From contig NZ_PJNI01000003.1 of assembly GCF_002844555.1 (NCBI RefSeq), positions 186,001 through 250,000 on the forward strand: DNA of 64,000 bases, read 5' to 3'. Positions 17,036-26,039 of the stretch are shown one piece after another. A model generated the notes under the pieces. The model worked only from the letters and a program-made list of their open reading frames with translations, searched no databases and was not told the origin of the DNA. This DNA is from Brumimicrobium salinarum (GTDB lineage Bacteria > Bacteroidota > Bacteroidia > Flavobacteriales_D > Crocinitomicaceae). The position numbers and the translations under genes are program-made. Positions within the stretch are counted from its first letter, which is position 1. Each line of letters starts with the position of its first letter.

Positions 17036-19000
17036 CTACCCCACAGCATACTTCAACTTCTCCTCATTACTCATAGAATTCTCCAATTCCGGCATCATTT
17101 CCACAACCGTTTTAATGATTCCATTTACATCGAATCCTACGTCAGCGTATAATTCTTGTTGTGTTCCATGGTGAATATATTCATCGGGAATGCCGAGTCT
17201 TTTTACTTTTGAAGTGTAGCCTTGATCGACCATAAATTCTAAAATTGCACTTCCCATTCCGCCCATCAAACATCCATCTTCAATCGTGATGACTTTGTCA
17301 AATTTCGAGAATATTTCGTGCAATAAGTTTTCGTCTAATGGTTTTACAAAACGCATGTCGTAATGTGCTACCGAAGCGCCCATCCCTTCCAATTCTTTGA
17401 TCGCTTCTTGTGCGAAATTTCCTGGGTGACCAATTGATAAAATCGCAATGTCTTCTCCCGTAGTAACTTTTCTTCCTGTTCCTACTTTTATAGGTTTCAT
17501 GACGGTTTTCCATTCTGTCATTACGCCTTTTCCTCTTGGATAACGGATACTGAATGGTCCCATGTCTTCTTGTTGAGCAGTAAACATCATGTTTCTTAGC
17601 TCGGCTTCATTCATTGGGGCAGCAACAATCATATTTGGAATGCTACGCATGTAAGCGATATCGTAAGCTCCGTGGTGTGTTGCTCCATCTGCTCCTGCAA
17701 AACCTGCGCGATCCAAACAGAAGACAACATTTAAATTTTGTAAAGCTACGTCATGTATAACCTGGTCATACGCACGTTGCATAAATGAAGAATAAATATT
17801 ACAGAAAGGCACCAAACCTTGAGTTGCTAAACCAGCTGAGAATGTTACGGCATGTTGTTCTGCAATTCCCACATCGAAAGAACGATCTGGCATTGCTTTC
17901 ATCATGATATTTAACGAAGAACCTGAAGGCATCGCTGGGGTAATTCCCATGATTTTGTCATTTCTTTCCGCTAATTCAACGATGGTGTGTCCGAAAACTT
18001 CTTGATATTTTGGAGGTTGAGGAGAACTTGGTACAATCTTTACAATTTCACCTGTTTCTTTATTAAAAACCCCTGGCGCATGCCATTGCGTTGGATTTCC
18101 TTCCTCAGAATATTTGAATCCTTTTCCTTTTTTGGTTAAGCAATGTAAAATCTTTGGCCCTGGAATATCTTTTAAATCGTTCAAAACTTTAGAAAGTCCA
18201 ATTACGTCATGACCATCCACTGGCCCGAAATAACGGAAATTCAAAGATTCAAACATATTACTTTGCTTTAGTAAACTTCCTTTTAAAGCGGAAGATACTT
18301 TACTTACGACTGAACGCGCATCCGGACCAAATTTTGAAACCTTTTCCAACATCGTCCATACCTCATCTTTTACTTTATTGTAAGTATGAGAAGTGGTGAT
18401 ATCGGTTAAATAATCTCTTAGCGCCCCAACATTTGGATCAATAGACATGCAATTGTCATTCAAAATAACCAGTAGGTTAGCGTCTTTTTCAAACCCAGCA
18501 TGATTCATGCCTTCAAAAGCCAAACCTGCGGTCATTGCTCCATCGCCAATAACGGCAATGTGCTGACGATCTGGCAAACCTTTGTATCGATTGGCAACCG
18601 CCATACCTAATGCTCCTGAAATTGAAGTAGAGGAATGTCCAACACCAAAAGTATCATATTCACTTTCGCTGCGTTTTGGAAATCCACTTATCCCGCCTTT
18701 TGTTCGATTAGTTGGAAAGTTATCTCTTCTTCCAGTCAGGATTTTGTGTCCATAGGCTTGATGTCCAACATCCCAAACCAATTGATCGTTAGGCGTATCA
18801 AAAACATAATGTAAAGCTACGGTAAGCTCAACAACACCAAGGCTTGCACCAAAGTGAGAGTTACCAATTTCTGATACGACATCAATAATATATTGGCGCA
18901 CTTCATCTGAAACTTGCGGCAATTGTTCCTCAGTCAGCTTTCTTAAATCTGCTGGGGTATTGATGTCTTTTAAGAGTAAACCAGGTTTGAAATTTGTCAT
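17036..19000 (-). CDS. dxs: 1-deoxy-D-xylulose-5-phosphate synthase
   Basis: This 654-residue protein is of normal length for DXS and contains the transketolase-fold landmarks: WDVGHQAYGHKILTGR near 76-91, the thiamine diphosphate motif GDGAMTAG (152-159) ending in NDN (181-183), the second-domain VGIAEQHAVTFSAGLA and the FAGADGATHHG region. It condenses pyruvate and glyceraldehyde 3-phosphate, the first step of the MEP isoprenoid pathway, which also feeds menaquinone and carotenoid synthesis in this group. It is preceded by a strong Bacteroidota-type promoter (19021-19051) and appears to be a single gene or paired only with the small SUKH-like gene. Confidence 0.98.
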   Translation of the reverse strand: MTNFKPGLLLKDINTPADLRKLTEEQLPQVSDEVRQYIIDVVSEIGNSHFGASLGVVELTVALHYVFDTPNDQLVWDVGHQAYGHKILTGRRDNFPTNRTKGGISGFPKRSESEYDTFGVGHSSTSISGALGMAVANRYKGLPDRQHIAVIGDGAMTAGLAFEGMNHAGFEKDANLLVILNDNCMSIDPNVGALRDYLTDITTSHTYNKVKDEVWTMLEKVSKFGPDARSVVSKVSSALKGSLLKQSNMFESLNFRYFGPVDGHDVIGLSKVLNDLKDIPGPKILHCLTKKGKGFKYSEEGNPTQWHAPGVFNKETGEIVKIVPSSPQPPKYQEVFGHTIVELAERNDKIMGITPAMPSGSSLNIMMKAMPDRSFDVGIAEQHAVTFSAGLATQGLVPFCNIYSSFMQRAYDQVIHDVALQNLNVVFCLDRAGFAGADGATHHGAYDIAYMRSIPNMIVAAPMNEAELRNMMFTAQQEDMGPFSIRYPRGKGVMTEWKTVMKPIKVGTGRKVTTGEDIAILSIGHPGNFAQEAIKELEGMGASVAHYDMRFVKPLDENLLHEIFSKFDKVITIEDGCLMGGMGSAILEFMVDQGYTSKVKRLGIPDEYIHHGTQQELYADVGFDVNGIIKTVVEMMPELENSMSNEEKLKYAVG

Positions 19001-19020
19001 CTTTTAAAGTCGTATTAACG

Positions 19021-19051
19021 CAAAAGTACATTTACTTATTATAGTAACAAA
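19021..19051 (-). promoter_or_regulatory. Bacteroidota-type promoter of dxs
   Basis: On the minus strand TTTG (48-51 of the 19 kb position block) is followed by 19 bases and TACTTTTG (19021-19028), a full match to the TTTG-N19-TAnnTTTG consensus of Bacteroidota housekeeping promoters. Transcription would begin about ten bases ahead of the ATG at 19000. Confidence 0.75.
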
Positions 19052-19301
19052 ACAGATTAAGTGTTAAAAATGTTTTATTGATAAATACAATTGACAAAAT
19101 TATTTTGGACGCATTTTTTTTTGAAAGTACATTTTAGAATGTAAAACGCTTACTACCAACACACAAAACCACTCAGCTCTCCATTATGATTGGCTTACGA
19201 AGGGTGGTAATCAAAATTAAATCTATAAAAAAAGAACTTTCTATTCAAATAATTGTTAAAATTACACTTTAATTAAAGCTTACTTTTTTTAATACTATAC
19301 T

Positions 19302-20687
19302 ATGAAGTGCATTAAATTATTCATGTTGTCATTACTTTTAATGACTGGATCTTTAGCAACAGCTAACAATTTACAAATTACAAATGTTACCGCAACAACA
19401 AGTAGTATTCAATTTAATATTTCGTGGGAAAATAGTTGGAGAGTTAGTACCGCTCCAAAAAACCATGATGCAGTTTGGATATTTATCAAAAGAATTGATT
19501 GTGCTACAAATCAGTGGAGTCATGTTGACTTATCTCCAAGTGCTGGAAATCACTATGCAGATGATCCGTTAGAAATATACATCGACGGAAGAGATGGTGC
19601 TGCAGCCGCAAAAGGTTTGTTCCTTAGAAGAAAAGCAGATGGCGTAGGAAATATTGTTGATGACAGTATATCGATAAATATCATTAATATGCCAGCTGGA
19701 GAGTTTGATTTTGAGGTTTTCGGAATAGAAATGGTTCAAATACCTGAAGGCAGCTTTTATTTGGGTGATGGGGCATCTCAAAACTCTTTTAGAAGTAGTT
19801 CTAATAACAACCCGAGATTGGTCAATAACGAAAGTTCAATTTCAAGCACAACTCTAAGGAGTATTAACTCCTACCCTCCTACCACTCTTCCAACTGCTTA
19901 TCCTAAAGGATATAAAGAAATATATTGCATGAAATACGAGATAACGCAAGGACAATACATTTCGTTTTTAAATGCTTTGCAGTATGATCAAGCCGCGGAT
20001 CGTAACGTACCAGCTCTTGGAAGTAATCGATTTATATACACTGGGAGTTGGCCAAATTTTGTTTCCACTACCCCACACAGAGCTATGACAAACATGATTT
20101 GGGATGATATGGCCGCTTACCTAGATTGGAGCGCATTACGCCCTATGACTGAACTGGAGTTTGAAAAAATAGCAAGAGGACCATCATACCCTGTTGCAAA
20201 TGAATACGCTTGGGGTAATACTTCAATCACAAAAGTTGCAGGTTTATCAAACGATGGCACACCTGCCGAATCATCGTCAACAACTGTTGCACCTGGACAT
20301 GGCACAGCCACATATGCAGGAACACCTGCAGGACCTAATGGCCCATTAAGATCAGGATTTGCTGCAAAGCCAGGGACAAATAGAGTTTCATCAGGTGCTG
20401 GTTATTATGGAGTTATGGACCTCAGTGGAAATGTTACAGAGATGACAGTAGGTACCTATACTTCAGCGGCCTCTTCATTTACAGGAAAGTTAGGAAATGG
20501 GGAGATAAGTACAACTCCTGCGCCAGGACTACCGGATGTAACAGGATGGCCTAATTATTCAGGAAGAACACTTAAAGGTGGGTCATGGCAATCACCTATT
20601 CAACACTTATCAGTATCAGACAGAACTTTGTCTAATTATCATAACAATTCAAGATATAACTATGTTGGTGGACGTGGTGTAAGATAA
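19302..20687 (+). CDS. Exported SUMF1/FGE-fold protein, copy 1
   Basis: This 461-residue protein has a type I signal peptide (residues 1-21, ending SLATA), a conserved N-terminal domain of about 120 residues rich in beta strands (FNISWENSWR, NHDAVWIFIKR) and a SUMF1 (FGE-sulfatase) domain from EMVQIPEGSFYLGDG (about 147) to the end. Typical SUMF1 landmarks are present (YCMKYEITQGQY, YGVMDLSGNVTEM, GGSW, a final GGRGVR). The two active-site cysteines that formylglycine-generating enzymes carry just after GGSW are absent, so this is not a standard FGE. The fold is also used by GldJ/GldK of the T9SS, but no lipobox is present. It is followed 23 bases later by a paralogue. Confidence 0.8.
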   Translation: MKCIKLFMLSLLLMTGSLATANNLQITNVTATTSSIQFNISWENSWRVSTAPKNHDAVWIFIKRIDCATNQWSHVDLSPSAGNHYADDPLEIYIDGRDGAAAAKGLFLRRKADGVGNIVDDSISINIINMPAGEFDFEVFGIEMVQIPEGSFYLGDGASQNSFRSSSNNNPRLVNNESSISSTTLRSINSYPPTTLPTAYPKGYKEIYCMKYEITQGQYISFLNALQYDQAADRNVPALGSNRFIYTGSWPNFVSTTPHRAMTNMIWDDMAAYLDWSALRPMTELEFEKIARGPSYPVANEYAWGNTSITKVAGLSNDGTPAESSSTTVAPGHGTATYAGTPAGPNGPLRSGFAAKPGTNRVSSGAGYYGVMDLSGNVTEMTVGTYTSAASSFTGKLGNGEISTTPAPGLPDVTGWPNYSGRTLKGGSWQSPIQHLSVSDRTLSNYHNNSRYNYVGGRGVR

Positions 20688-20710
20688 TTTAATAAATAAA
20701 GCATTTCATT

Positions 20711-22105
20711 ATGAAGTTTAAAATTTTAACTCCTTTTCTTATTATTACAATGTTAGTAATATACAAATCTCCATTAGCAAATAATTTATCTATTGGTGAT
20801 GTTACACTATTAAATGATTCCACCTTAACTTTTGAGATAAGCTGGGAGAATAGTTGGAGAACAGACTCCCCCCCATATAACCATGACGCAGTATGGTTAT
20901 TTGTTAAAAAAAGAGATTGTGGTGGTTCTCAATGGTCACATACAGATTTATCTCCAGTTTCAACTGCTCACACTGCTTCCTCTCCATTAGAAGTATACAT
21001 TGATGGAAAAGATGCGTCAACGAATGCTAAGGGATTATTTGTCAGAAGAAGTAGTGTTGGCGCTGGGAACATATCGAGCTCAATGGTAACTCTTAGGGTT
21101 AGAGACCTACCTTCAGGACTTTATGATTTTAAAGTTTTTGGAATTGAAATGGTACAGATTCCTCAGGGAGCTTTCTATTTAGGTGACGGTGCATCTTATG
21201 GCTCATTTCAAAAATCAACAACAGGAGAGCCTTATCATGTTACAAGTGAGTCATCGATATCAAACAGTAATCTTAGTTCTTTAACAACAACAAGTGCGAG
21301 ACCAGGAAATCTTCCCTCTAGCTATCCGAAAGGCTATAATGAAGTGTACTGTATGAAATACGAATTAACTCAGGGGCAATATACGGAGTTTCTAAACACT
21401 ATTGCATCTGACCAAGCAGCTACACGTGCAGTTCCTCAATTAACTGCATACAGATTACTCATTACAGGTGTTTGGCCAACAATTGTTGCTACTCACCCTC
21501 ACAGAGCGATGACGAACATGATATGGGATGATTTAACAGCCTATCTTGACTGGTCAGCATTGCGACCAATGACAGAATTAGAGTTTGAAAAAATCGCTCG
21601 TGGTCCTGCTACACCTGTAAAGCATGAAAAGGCTTGGGGAACCCCTCTAATTGTTGGTGTTACCTCTATTGTTACAGATGGTACAGCAACCGAATCAGCT
21701 TCGAATACAATCCCTCCAGCACACGGTATTTCTAAATATAATAATACAACTCCCCATGGACCTATGAGAGTCGGGTTTGCTGGTAAACCTGGAAACAATC
21801 GCCATCAATCTGGAGCTAGCTATTATGGGGTTATGGATTTAAGTGGAAATGCATCTGAAACAGTTGTTGGATCAGTTCATGCTAATGGAACAAGTTTTGT
21901 CGGCAACTTAGGTGATGGAGAAATCACAACAACACCAACTCCTGGTATACAAAATGTATCAGGATGGCCAAACTATCTAGGAAGAACACTTAGAGGTGGT
22001 AGCTGGAGATACAATGACACATATCTCTCAATATCAGACAGAAGTCGGTATAACTATTACAATAATTCTCGGTATAATTACGTAGGAGGACGCGGAGTTA
22101 GGTAA
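20711..22105 (+). CDS. Exported SUMF1/FGE-fold protein, copy 2
   Basis: This 464-residue paralogue of the preceding gene has the same layout: signal peptide ending near SPLANN, an N-terminal beta-rich domain (FEISWENSWRTDSPP, NHDAVWLFVKKRDC), and a SUMF1 domain from EMVQIPQGAFYLGDG to a C-terminus ending YNYVGGRGVR. It also lacks the paired FGE cysteines after GGSW. The two copies agree closely in framework but diverge between GGSW and GGRGVR (QSPIQHL versus RYNDTYL), a region that in this fold lies on the surface. Tandem duplication with divergence is the simplest explanation. It is separated by 24 bases from the T9SS cargo gene and probably cotranscribed. Confidence 0.8.
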   Translation: MKFKILTPFLIITMLVIYKSPLANNLSIGDVTLLNDSTLTFEISWENSWRTDSPPYNHDAVWLFVKKRDCGGSQWSHTDLSPVSTAHTASSPLEVYIDGKDASTNAKGLFVRRSSVGAGNISSSMVTLRVRDLPSGLYDFKVFGIEMVQIPQGAFYLGDGASYGSFQKSTTGEPYHVTSESSISNSNLSSLTTTSARPGNLPSSYPKGYNEVYCMKYELTQGQYTEFLNTIASDQAATRAVPQLTAYRLLITGVWPTIVATHPHRAMTNMIWDDLTAYLDWSALRPMTELEFEKIARGPATPVKHEKAWGTPLIVGVTSIVTDGTATESASNTIPPAHGISKYNNTTPHGPMRVGFAGKPGNNRHQSGASYYGVMDLSGNASETVVGSVHANGTSFVGNLGDGEITTTPTPGIQNVSGWPNYLGRTLRGGSWRYNDTYLSISDRSRYNYYNNSRYNYVGGRGVR

Positions 22106-22129
22106 GCAATATTAATTTTTATCTAGAAT

Positions 22130-23293
22130 ATGAAGTTGCAATATATCATAAGTATAATTCTACTTTTACCTTTTCAAATTGGATTTACTCAATATGAAGG
22201 TGGAGTTGCCTCAGGGTATAATAACTTAGCTTACTCAAATACAAATAAAGTTTGTAACATCTATCTAGGTAACTCTGGATCTGGCAATACAAAAAGTACT
22301 TCACCTGCTATAAACTGCTTCTCTTTTGTAGGAGGTGATTACTCTGGACAAAATGAGAGTCGCTACAGTAATCACAATGCTTTTTGCTATCAGTACGAAG
22401 GAGATACAAGTTCTGGATACTTTACAAACACATCACCTGCTATTAATTGTTTTTCTTTTGTAGGGGGAGAATACTCCGGTCAAAACGAAAGTCGCTACAG
22501 TAATCACAATGCTTTTTGCTATCAGTATGAAGGAGATACAAGTTCGGGGTACTTTACAAACACAACTCCATCAATTGAATGTTTAATGTTTGCAGGAGGA
22601 GATTACTCAGGACAGAATGATAACAGATATGACAATCCACATTCATGTGCTCAATTCATGGCTTCTAGTAGTGGAGGGAGTGGCCATAACTTTATCTATG
22701 GAGAATGCCTTGAGGTGATTGCATTACCTATTGAATCTTCACCATTATTTGGAGAAGTCGTTGACAGAATGGGCTACTTATATTGGAAAACCTTTTCTGA
22801 AAAAAATAATTTAGGTTTTGAAATAGAAAAATCTATAGATGGAAAAGATTGGGAAATCATCGGATGGGTAGATGGACATGGTAATTCAACCTCAACAATT
22901 GAATATACTTTTTATGATAAAGAGCTTTCACTTGAAGGCGCGTATTACCGTTATAAACAATTTGATTATGACGGAGCTTATGCTTATTCCAATATTGTAT
23001 TCTTAAACTATGAAAACAAAGAAAATCCAAAGGATATTTTTGTGCTTTATCCTAACCCGAGTCGACAAGGTGATATTATTAAAATCAGGAGTTGGGCAAC
23101 GCAAGAAATTAACGCTTCAATAAGTATATCTGATGGAACTGGAAGAATTGTACATGCAGATGATTTCATGTTCAAATCAGGAGCGAAAACATATACTTTT
23201 ACATCTGATAAACTTATGCCTGGAACTTATAATTTATTAATTAAGTCATTAAAACATCCTGAAGGTGTTAGGATGCCATTTATTGTTTTTTAA
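22130..23293 (+). CDS. T9SS cargo protein with 44-residue repeats
   Basis: This 387-residue protein has a signal peptide (1-20), four tandem repeats of about 44 residues (about 20-200) with the pattern GGxYSGQNxxRYxN...CxxYxGxxSSGYFTNTxPxIxC, a spacer with a fibronectin-like segment (GYLYWKTFSEKNNLGFEIEK) and a type A T9SS C-terminal sorting domain from about 303 (FVLYPNPSRQG) to the end (YNLLIKSLKHPEGVRMPFIVF without its last residues being atypical). Each repeat carries paired cysteines, so disulfide-stabilised repeats are likely. The protein should be secreted through the T9SS and attached to the surface. The gene follows the two SUMF1-fold genes and overlaps the convergent NRDE gene by 4 bases. 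Confidence 0.82.
   Translation: MKLQYIISIILLLPFQIGFTQYEGGVASGYNNLAYSNTNKVCNIYLGNSGSGNTKSTSPAINCFSFVGGDYSGQNESRYSNHNAFCYQYEGDTSSGYFTNTSPAINCFSFVGGEYSGQNESRYSNHNAFCYQYEGDTSSGYFTNTTPSIECLMFAGGDYSGQNDNRYDNPHSCAQFMASSSGGSGHNFIYGECLEVIALPIESSPLFGEVVDRMGYLYWKTFSEKNNLGFEIEKSIDGKDWEIIGWVDGHGNSTSTIEYTFYDKELSLEGAYYRYKQFDYDGAYAYSNIVFLNYENKENPKDIFVLYPNPSRQGDIIKIRSWATQEINASISISDGTGRIVHADDFMFKSGAKTYTFTSDKLMPGTYNLLIKSLKHPEGVRMPFIVF
22313..22708 (+). repeat. Three tandem 132-bp coding repeats
   Basis: Units begin at 22313, 22445 and 22577, exactly 132 bp apart (44 codons). The first two are nearly identical in DNA, including synonymous positions, which points to a recent duplication; the third and an upstream degenerate unit (about 22181-22312) are more divergent. 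Confidence 0.85.
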
Positions 23294-24063
23294 TGTTTAT
23301 CTAGCTCAAACATCCTATCGCTAAACTCATAACGATTATCTAGATCGTATGTCCTCTCTACAAACTTCATATCTCCAACTTTATCTTTCAACAGCAAAGT
23401 AGAGCACCGCGTTCCATAACCATCTGTATCAATAAAAACAGAAGACAATTCTTTTTCTAGTGTTTTGGAAAGTCCGGTTTCTGGCAACTGATCTTTTTGT
23501 GCTTTGCCTGTATCTTTCAGAATTTGAAAAAGGGCTTCTTCAGAGAAATCACTTTCTTTTATTTCTTTCGAAAGGGCTTCCCTAGCGAAGTTTAATTTTG
23601 GCCACGGCGTATTGAGTAAAGCGTTACTTACGCCGTGAATTCCAGGTTCTAATTCAGAAACAACATCCGAAACATTCGAATAATGATAAATCCCATTTTC
23701 ATCACCAACCAAAAGATTAAAGCCATTATATTGGTCGGCATTTCCTTTTAAATCCAATAAAAAATTTTCCCCCGATTTAGAAGAGTTTAAAAAGCTAGGA
23801 ATTAAATCTCCTCTTGTAGGCGCATCATTCTTTATATTTTCTAAATCTCTATAATTTGTTACAGCTGCCCATTTTTGATTGTCATTAACGCCAAGCCAGG
23901 TTCCACCACCCTTTAAATCTTTTCCGGCAAGTATTTTTGTTTCGTGATCCGTTTTCCAAAAATGTGCTTTCTGTGTTGGACGTTCATAAAACTCATCTCT
24001 ATTGGCTATGAGAATTAGTGGGTATTCTGGCGATATTTTATAAGCAAATGCAATTAGACACAT
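23290..24063 (-). CDS. NRDE (TANGO2) family protein
   Basis: This 257-residue protein opens with MCLIAFAY and continues with ILIANRDEFYERPT, the signature that names the NRDE family (Asn-Arg-Asp-Glu), and GGGTWLGVN further on. The Cys at position 2 is the predicted N-terminal nucleophile of this Ntn-hydrolase-like fold. Human TANGO2 is a homologue linked to haem or lipid handling, but the bacterial function is not established. The 3' end overlaps the convergent T9SS gene by 4 bases. A candidate promoter lies about 220 bases upstream (24280-24309). Confidence 0.87.
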   Translation of the reverse strand: MCLIAFAYKISPEYPLILIANRDEFYERPTQKAHFWKTDHETKILAGKDLKGGGTWLGVNDNQKWAAVTNYRDLENIKNDAPTRGDLIPSFLNSSKSGENFLLDLKGNADQYNGFNLLVGDENGIYHYSNVSDVVSELEPGIHGVSNALLNTPWPKLNFAREALSKEIKESDFSEEALFQILKDTGKAQKDQLPETGLSKTLEKELSSVFIDTDGYGTRCSTLLLKDKVGDMKFVERTYDLDNRYEFSDRMFELDKH

Positions 24064-24279
24064 GTTGGTAAATTTAATGATTAATTAATGTTTAAGCATT
24101 TTCAGACATTAAATTCGGCTTTATCTAACATCACTTTCTAAAATGTTGATCTTTAAAATTCGAAGAAGAGCATCAAAGTAAAAAAGGCTCAAATCATACC
24201 GCTCACTTTATCTCTTCCACAAGAGATTAGTACACTCAACTAACACGTATAAAAAGATTTGTTTCTTTTAAACGCGACA

Positions 24280-24309
24280 CAAAAGTATACTTTTGCTTTA
24301 AAATTCAAA
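24280..24309 (-). promoter_or_regulatory. Candidate Bacteroidota promoter with a 16-bp palindromic -7 region
   Basis: The palindrome CAAAAGTATACTTTTG (24280-24295) contains TACTTTTG on both strands. On the minus strand it is preceded by TTTG (24306-24309) with an 18-base spacer, a good promoter match directed at the NRDE gene with a long leader. The plus-strand version lacks a correctly spaced upstream box. Confidence 0.45.
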
Positions 24310-24317
24310 TCCATTTT

Positions 24318-26039
24318 TTAAAACCTAAAAGTCAACCCTGCCATAAACTGAAAAGCATTAACAGGATAACCATACCATCTTTGATAATTCTGCGCTCCTA
24401 TGTTATTAAAGTTAGCAAAAATAGATAATCTCTTGGTGTATCTAAATTCTACGCCTAAATTTACATCTGCCAGAACGCCAAGCTTTTTATATAGAATACC
24501 GTCTTCCATTTTAACACCTTCAATCGTTGGGTCATACATTTTTGCATAGCGTCCTGTTTCTAAATTGAAATCTAATTTGGCAATTAATTTATCCGCGATA
24601 TTATATGCTCCTCTGGTCGTTAATTCCAACTGCGGAAGATTCCAAGCGTATGGATTATTATTGGCTTGATACGTATTAAACTTACCAATTACATCAATTT
24701 TCAGCTTTTCATTATGTTGGTAGGACAAACTTGCTGAAATTGTTGTCATTGAAACGGTATCATAAATAACACGGAACTCATTTCCTGAAGCGTATACGGT
24801 GTCATTTATAAACAAAGCATGATTTCTTAAATTAGAAAAAGCAGCACTCGCATTAAAGCTTATACGTGAACTTAGGGTTCCTTTAAACCCAAAATAAAAT
24901 TCATATCGTCGTTCATTTTGTAATTGTTGGTTGGATTGAATAAATTCATTTCTATTTGCTAATTTTGCAAATCGTTGCTGTTTCAATCCACCTTCAATAC
25001 CGGCATAGGGAATAAAAATATCGTTAAATAAAGAGTAACGTGCTTCAGCAATTGGATAAAGACTAGCGCTTGTTTTATCATGAATATCTATAGCCAACTC
25101 TCCTCCTACTTTAAATTGAAGCTTTCCATTCATACTATAAAAACTCGTCATTGGACGCAATTGAATAATGGTATTTTGAGATATGATAGCCGTATCTAAA
25201 ACTGCGATTGAAGTATCTTTTTCTCCATAACGATAATCATTGTAACTAATATCTAGATCTGCTCTTAGATTCGACAATAAAACATTTGAACTTGTATTGT
25301 ATTGCCAAGTTGTTCGTAAGCCTACATAATTTTCCCTTGCACGCCAAAGTTTTAAACTATCTTCTTGTGGTTTTCGATCTAAAAAGTTATCATAGGACAA
25401 TCCAATTCTATAATTTAAGGTGGCCGAATCTTTCTTATGCGAATCGTAAAAGGCATTAAATCCAACAGATTGATAGCGCTGCTTTATACTATCACGATCT
25501 GCATCAGGATTTTGAAATCCATAATAATGTAATCCTTGATTTTTATAATGTACACCTCCACCATAAGAATACCTGCGTTCTTCAACCTTACCAAATGCTT
25601 TAATACGTGTTTTATCATATTGAGAAGGCGCATAATCGCTAATTTGACCCCACTCCGAATGATGTAAAGCGTGAATACCCCAATTAAATTTTCGTGAACG
25701 CAGAGAGTTGTAATACACTTCTCCAAGCCCCATCAACCGACTTCCTGCCCCAATTCTTGCATAACCATTATACAATTGTGACAATTGTGGTCGGTGACGA
25801 ATATTAGCGGGTTCAATTCCTTCCACCTCAAAAGAGGTTTCTTTTTGTAGCACCAACAAGGGATAATCAACAACTGGTGAGGTAATTGAAGTGTCAATTA
25901 GTTGCGGACGTACATAAATCCGTTTAGCAGGCGCAATCGAACGATCTGAGTCTGTAACAACCTCTACATCCGCCCCATTTTGACCGAATGCAGCTTGAAA
26001 CATTAAAACACTTACTACTAGGGTTATATATCTATTCAT
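24318..26039 (-). CDS. Outer membrane beta-barrel protein (TonB-receptor-like, no plug)
   Basis: With the ATG at 26039 the protein has 573 residues and a signal peptide ending AAFGQ. An ATG four codons upstream is also possible. The rest is a succession of amphipathic strands with aromatic girdles (ARIGAGSRLMGLGEVYYNSL, GLSYDNFLD and others) ending in LTFRF, the terminal Phe typical of Bam-assembled barrels. No TonB box or plug domain is evident, so it is a barrel of the 'putative TonB receptor' type found in Bacteroidota. Its start overlaps the end of the large TPR gene, which indicates coupled expression and a shared function at the outer membrane. Confidence 0.72.
   Translation of the reverse strand: MNRYITLVVSVLMFQAAFGQNGADVEVVTDSDRSIAPAKRIYVRPQLIDTSITSPVVDYPLLVLQKETSFEVEGIEPANIRHRPQLSQLYNGYARIGAGSRLMGLGEVYYNSLRSRKFNWGIHALHHSEWGQISDYAPSQYDKTRIKAFGKVEERRYSYGGGVHYKNQGLHYYGFQNPDADRDSIKQRYQSVGFNAFYDSHKKDSATLNYRIGLSYDNFLDRKPQEDSLKLWRARENYVGLRTTWQYNTSSNVLLSNLRADLDISYNDYRYGEKDTSIAVLDTAIISQNTIIQLRPMTSFYSMNGKLQFKVGGELAIDIHDKTSASLYPIAEARYSLFNDIFIPYAGIEGGLKQQRFAKLANRNEFIQSNQQLQNERRYEFYFGFKGTLSSRISFNASAAFSNLRNHALFINDTVYASGNEFRVIYDTVSMTTISASLSYQHNEKLKIDVIGKFNTYQANNNPYAWNLPQLELTTRGAYNIADKLIAKLDFNLETGRYAKMYDPTIEGVKMEDGILYKKLGVLADVNLGVEFRYTKRLSIFANFNNIGAQNYQRWYGYPVNAFQFMAGLTFRF

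Noticed and set aside
20560-22105. Diversity-generating retroelement variable regions in the SUMF1-fold pair
   Set aside because: The C-termini resemble DGR target proteins, but differences include many synonymous third positions rather than adenine-directed changes, and no reverse transcriptase or template repeat was seen in the window.
19302-22105. True formylglycine-generating enzymes
   Set aside because: The paired cysteines expected just after GGSW are absent in both copies and no sulfatase gene is near.
22313-22708. CRISPR-like direct repeats
   Set aside because: Units are 132 bp, in frame, without spacers, and translate to a continuous repeat protein.
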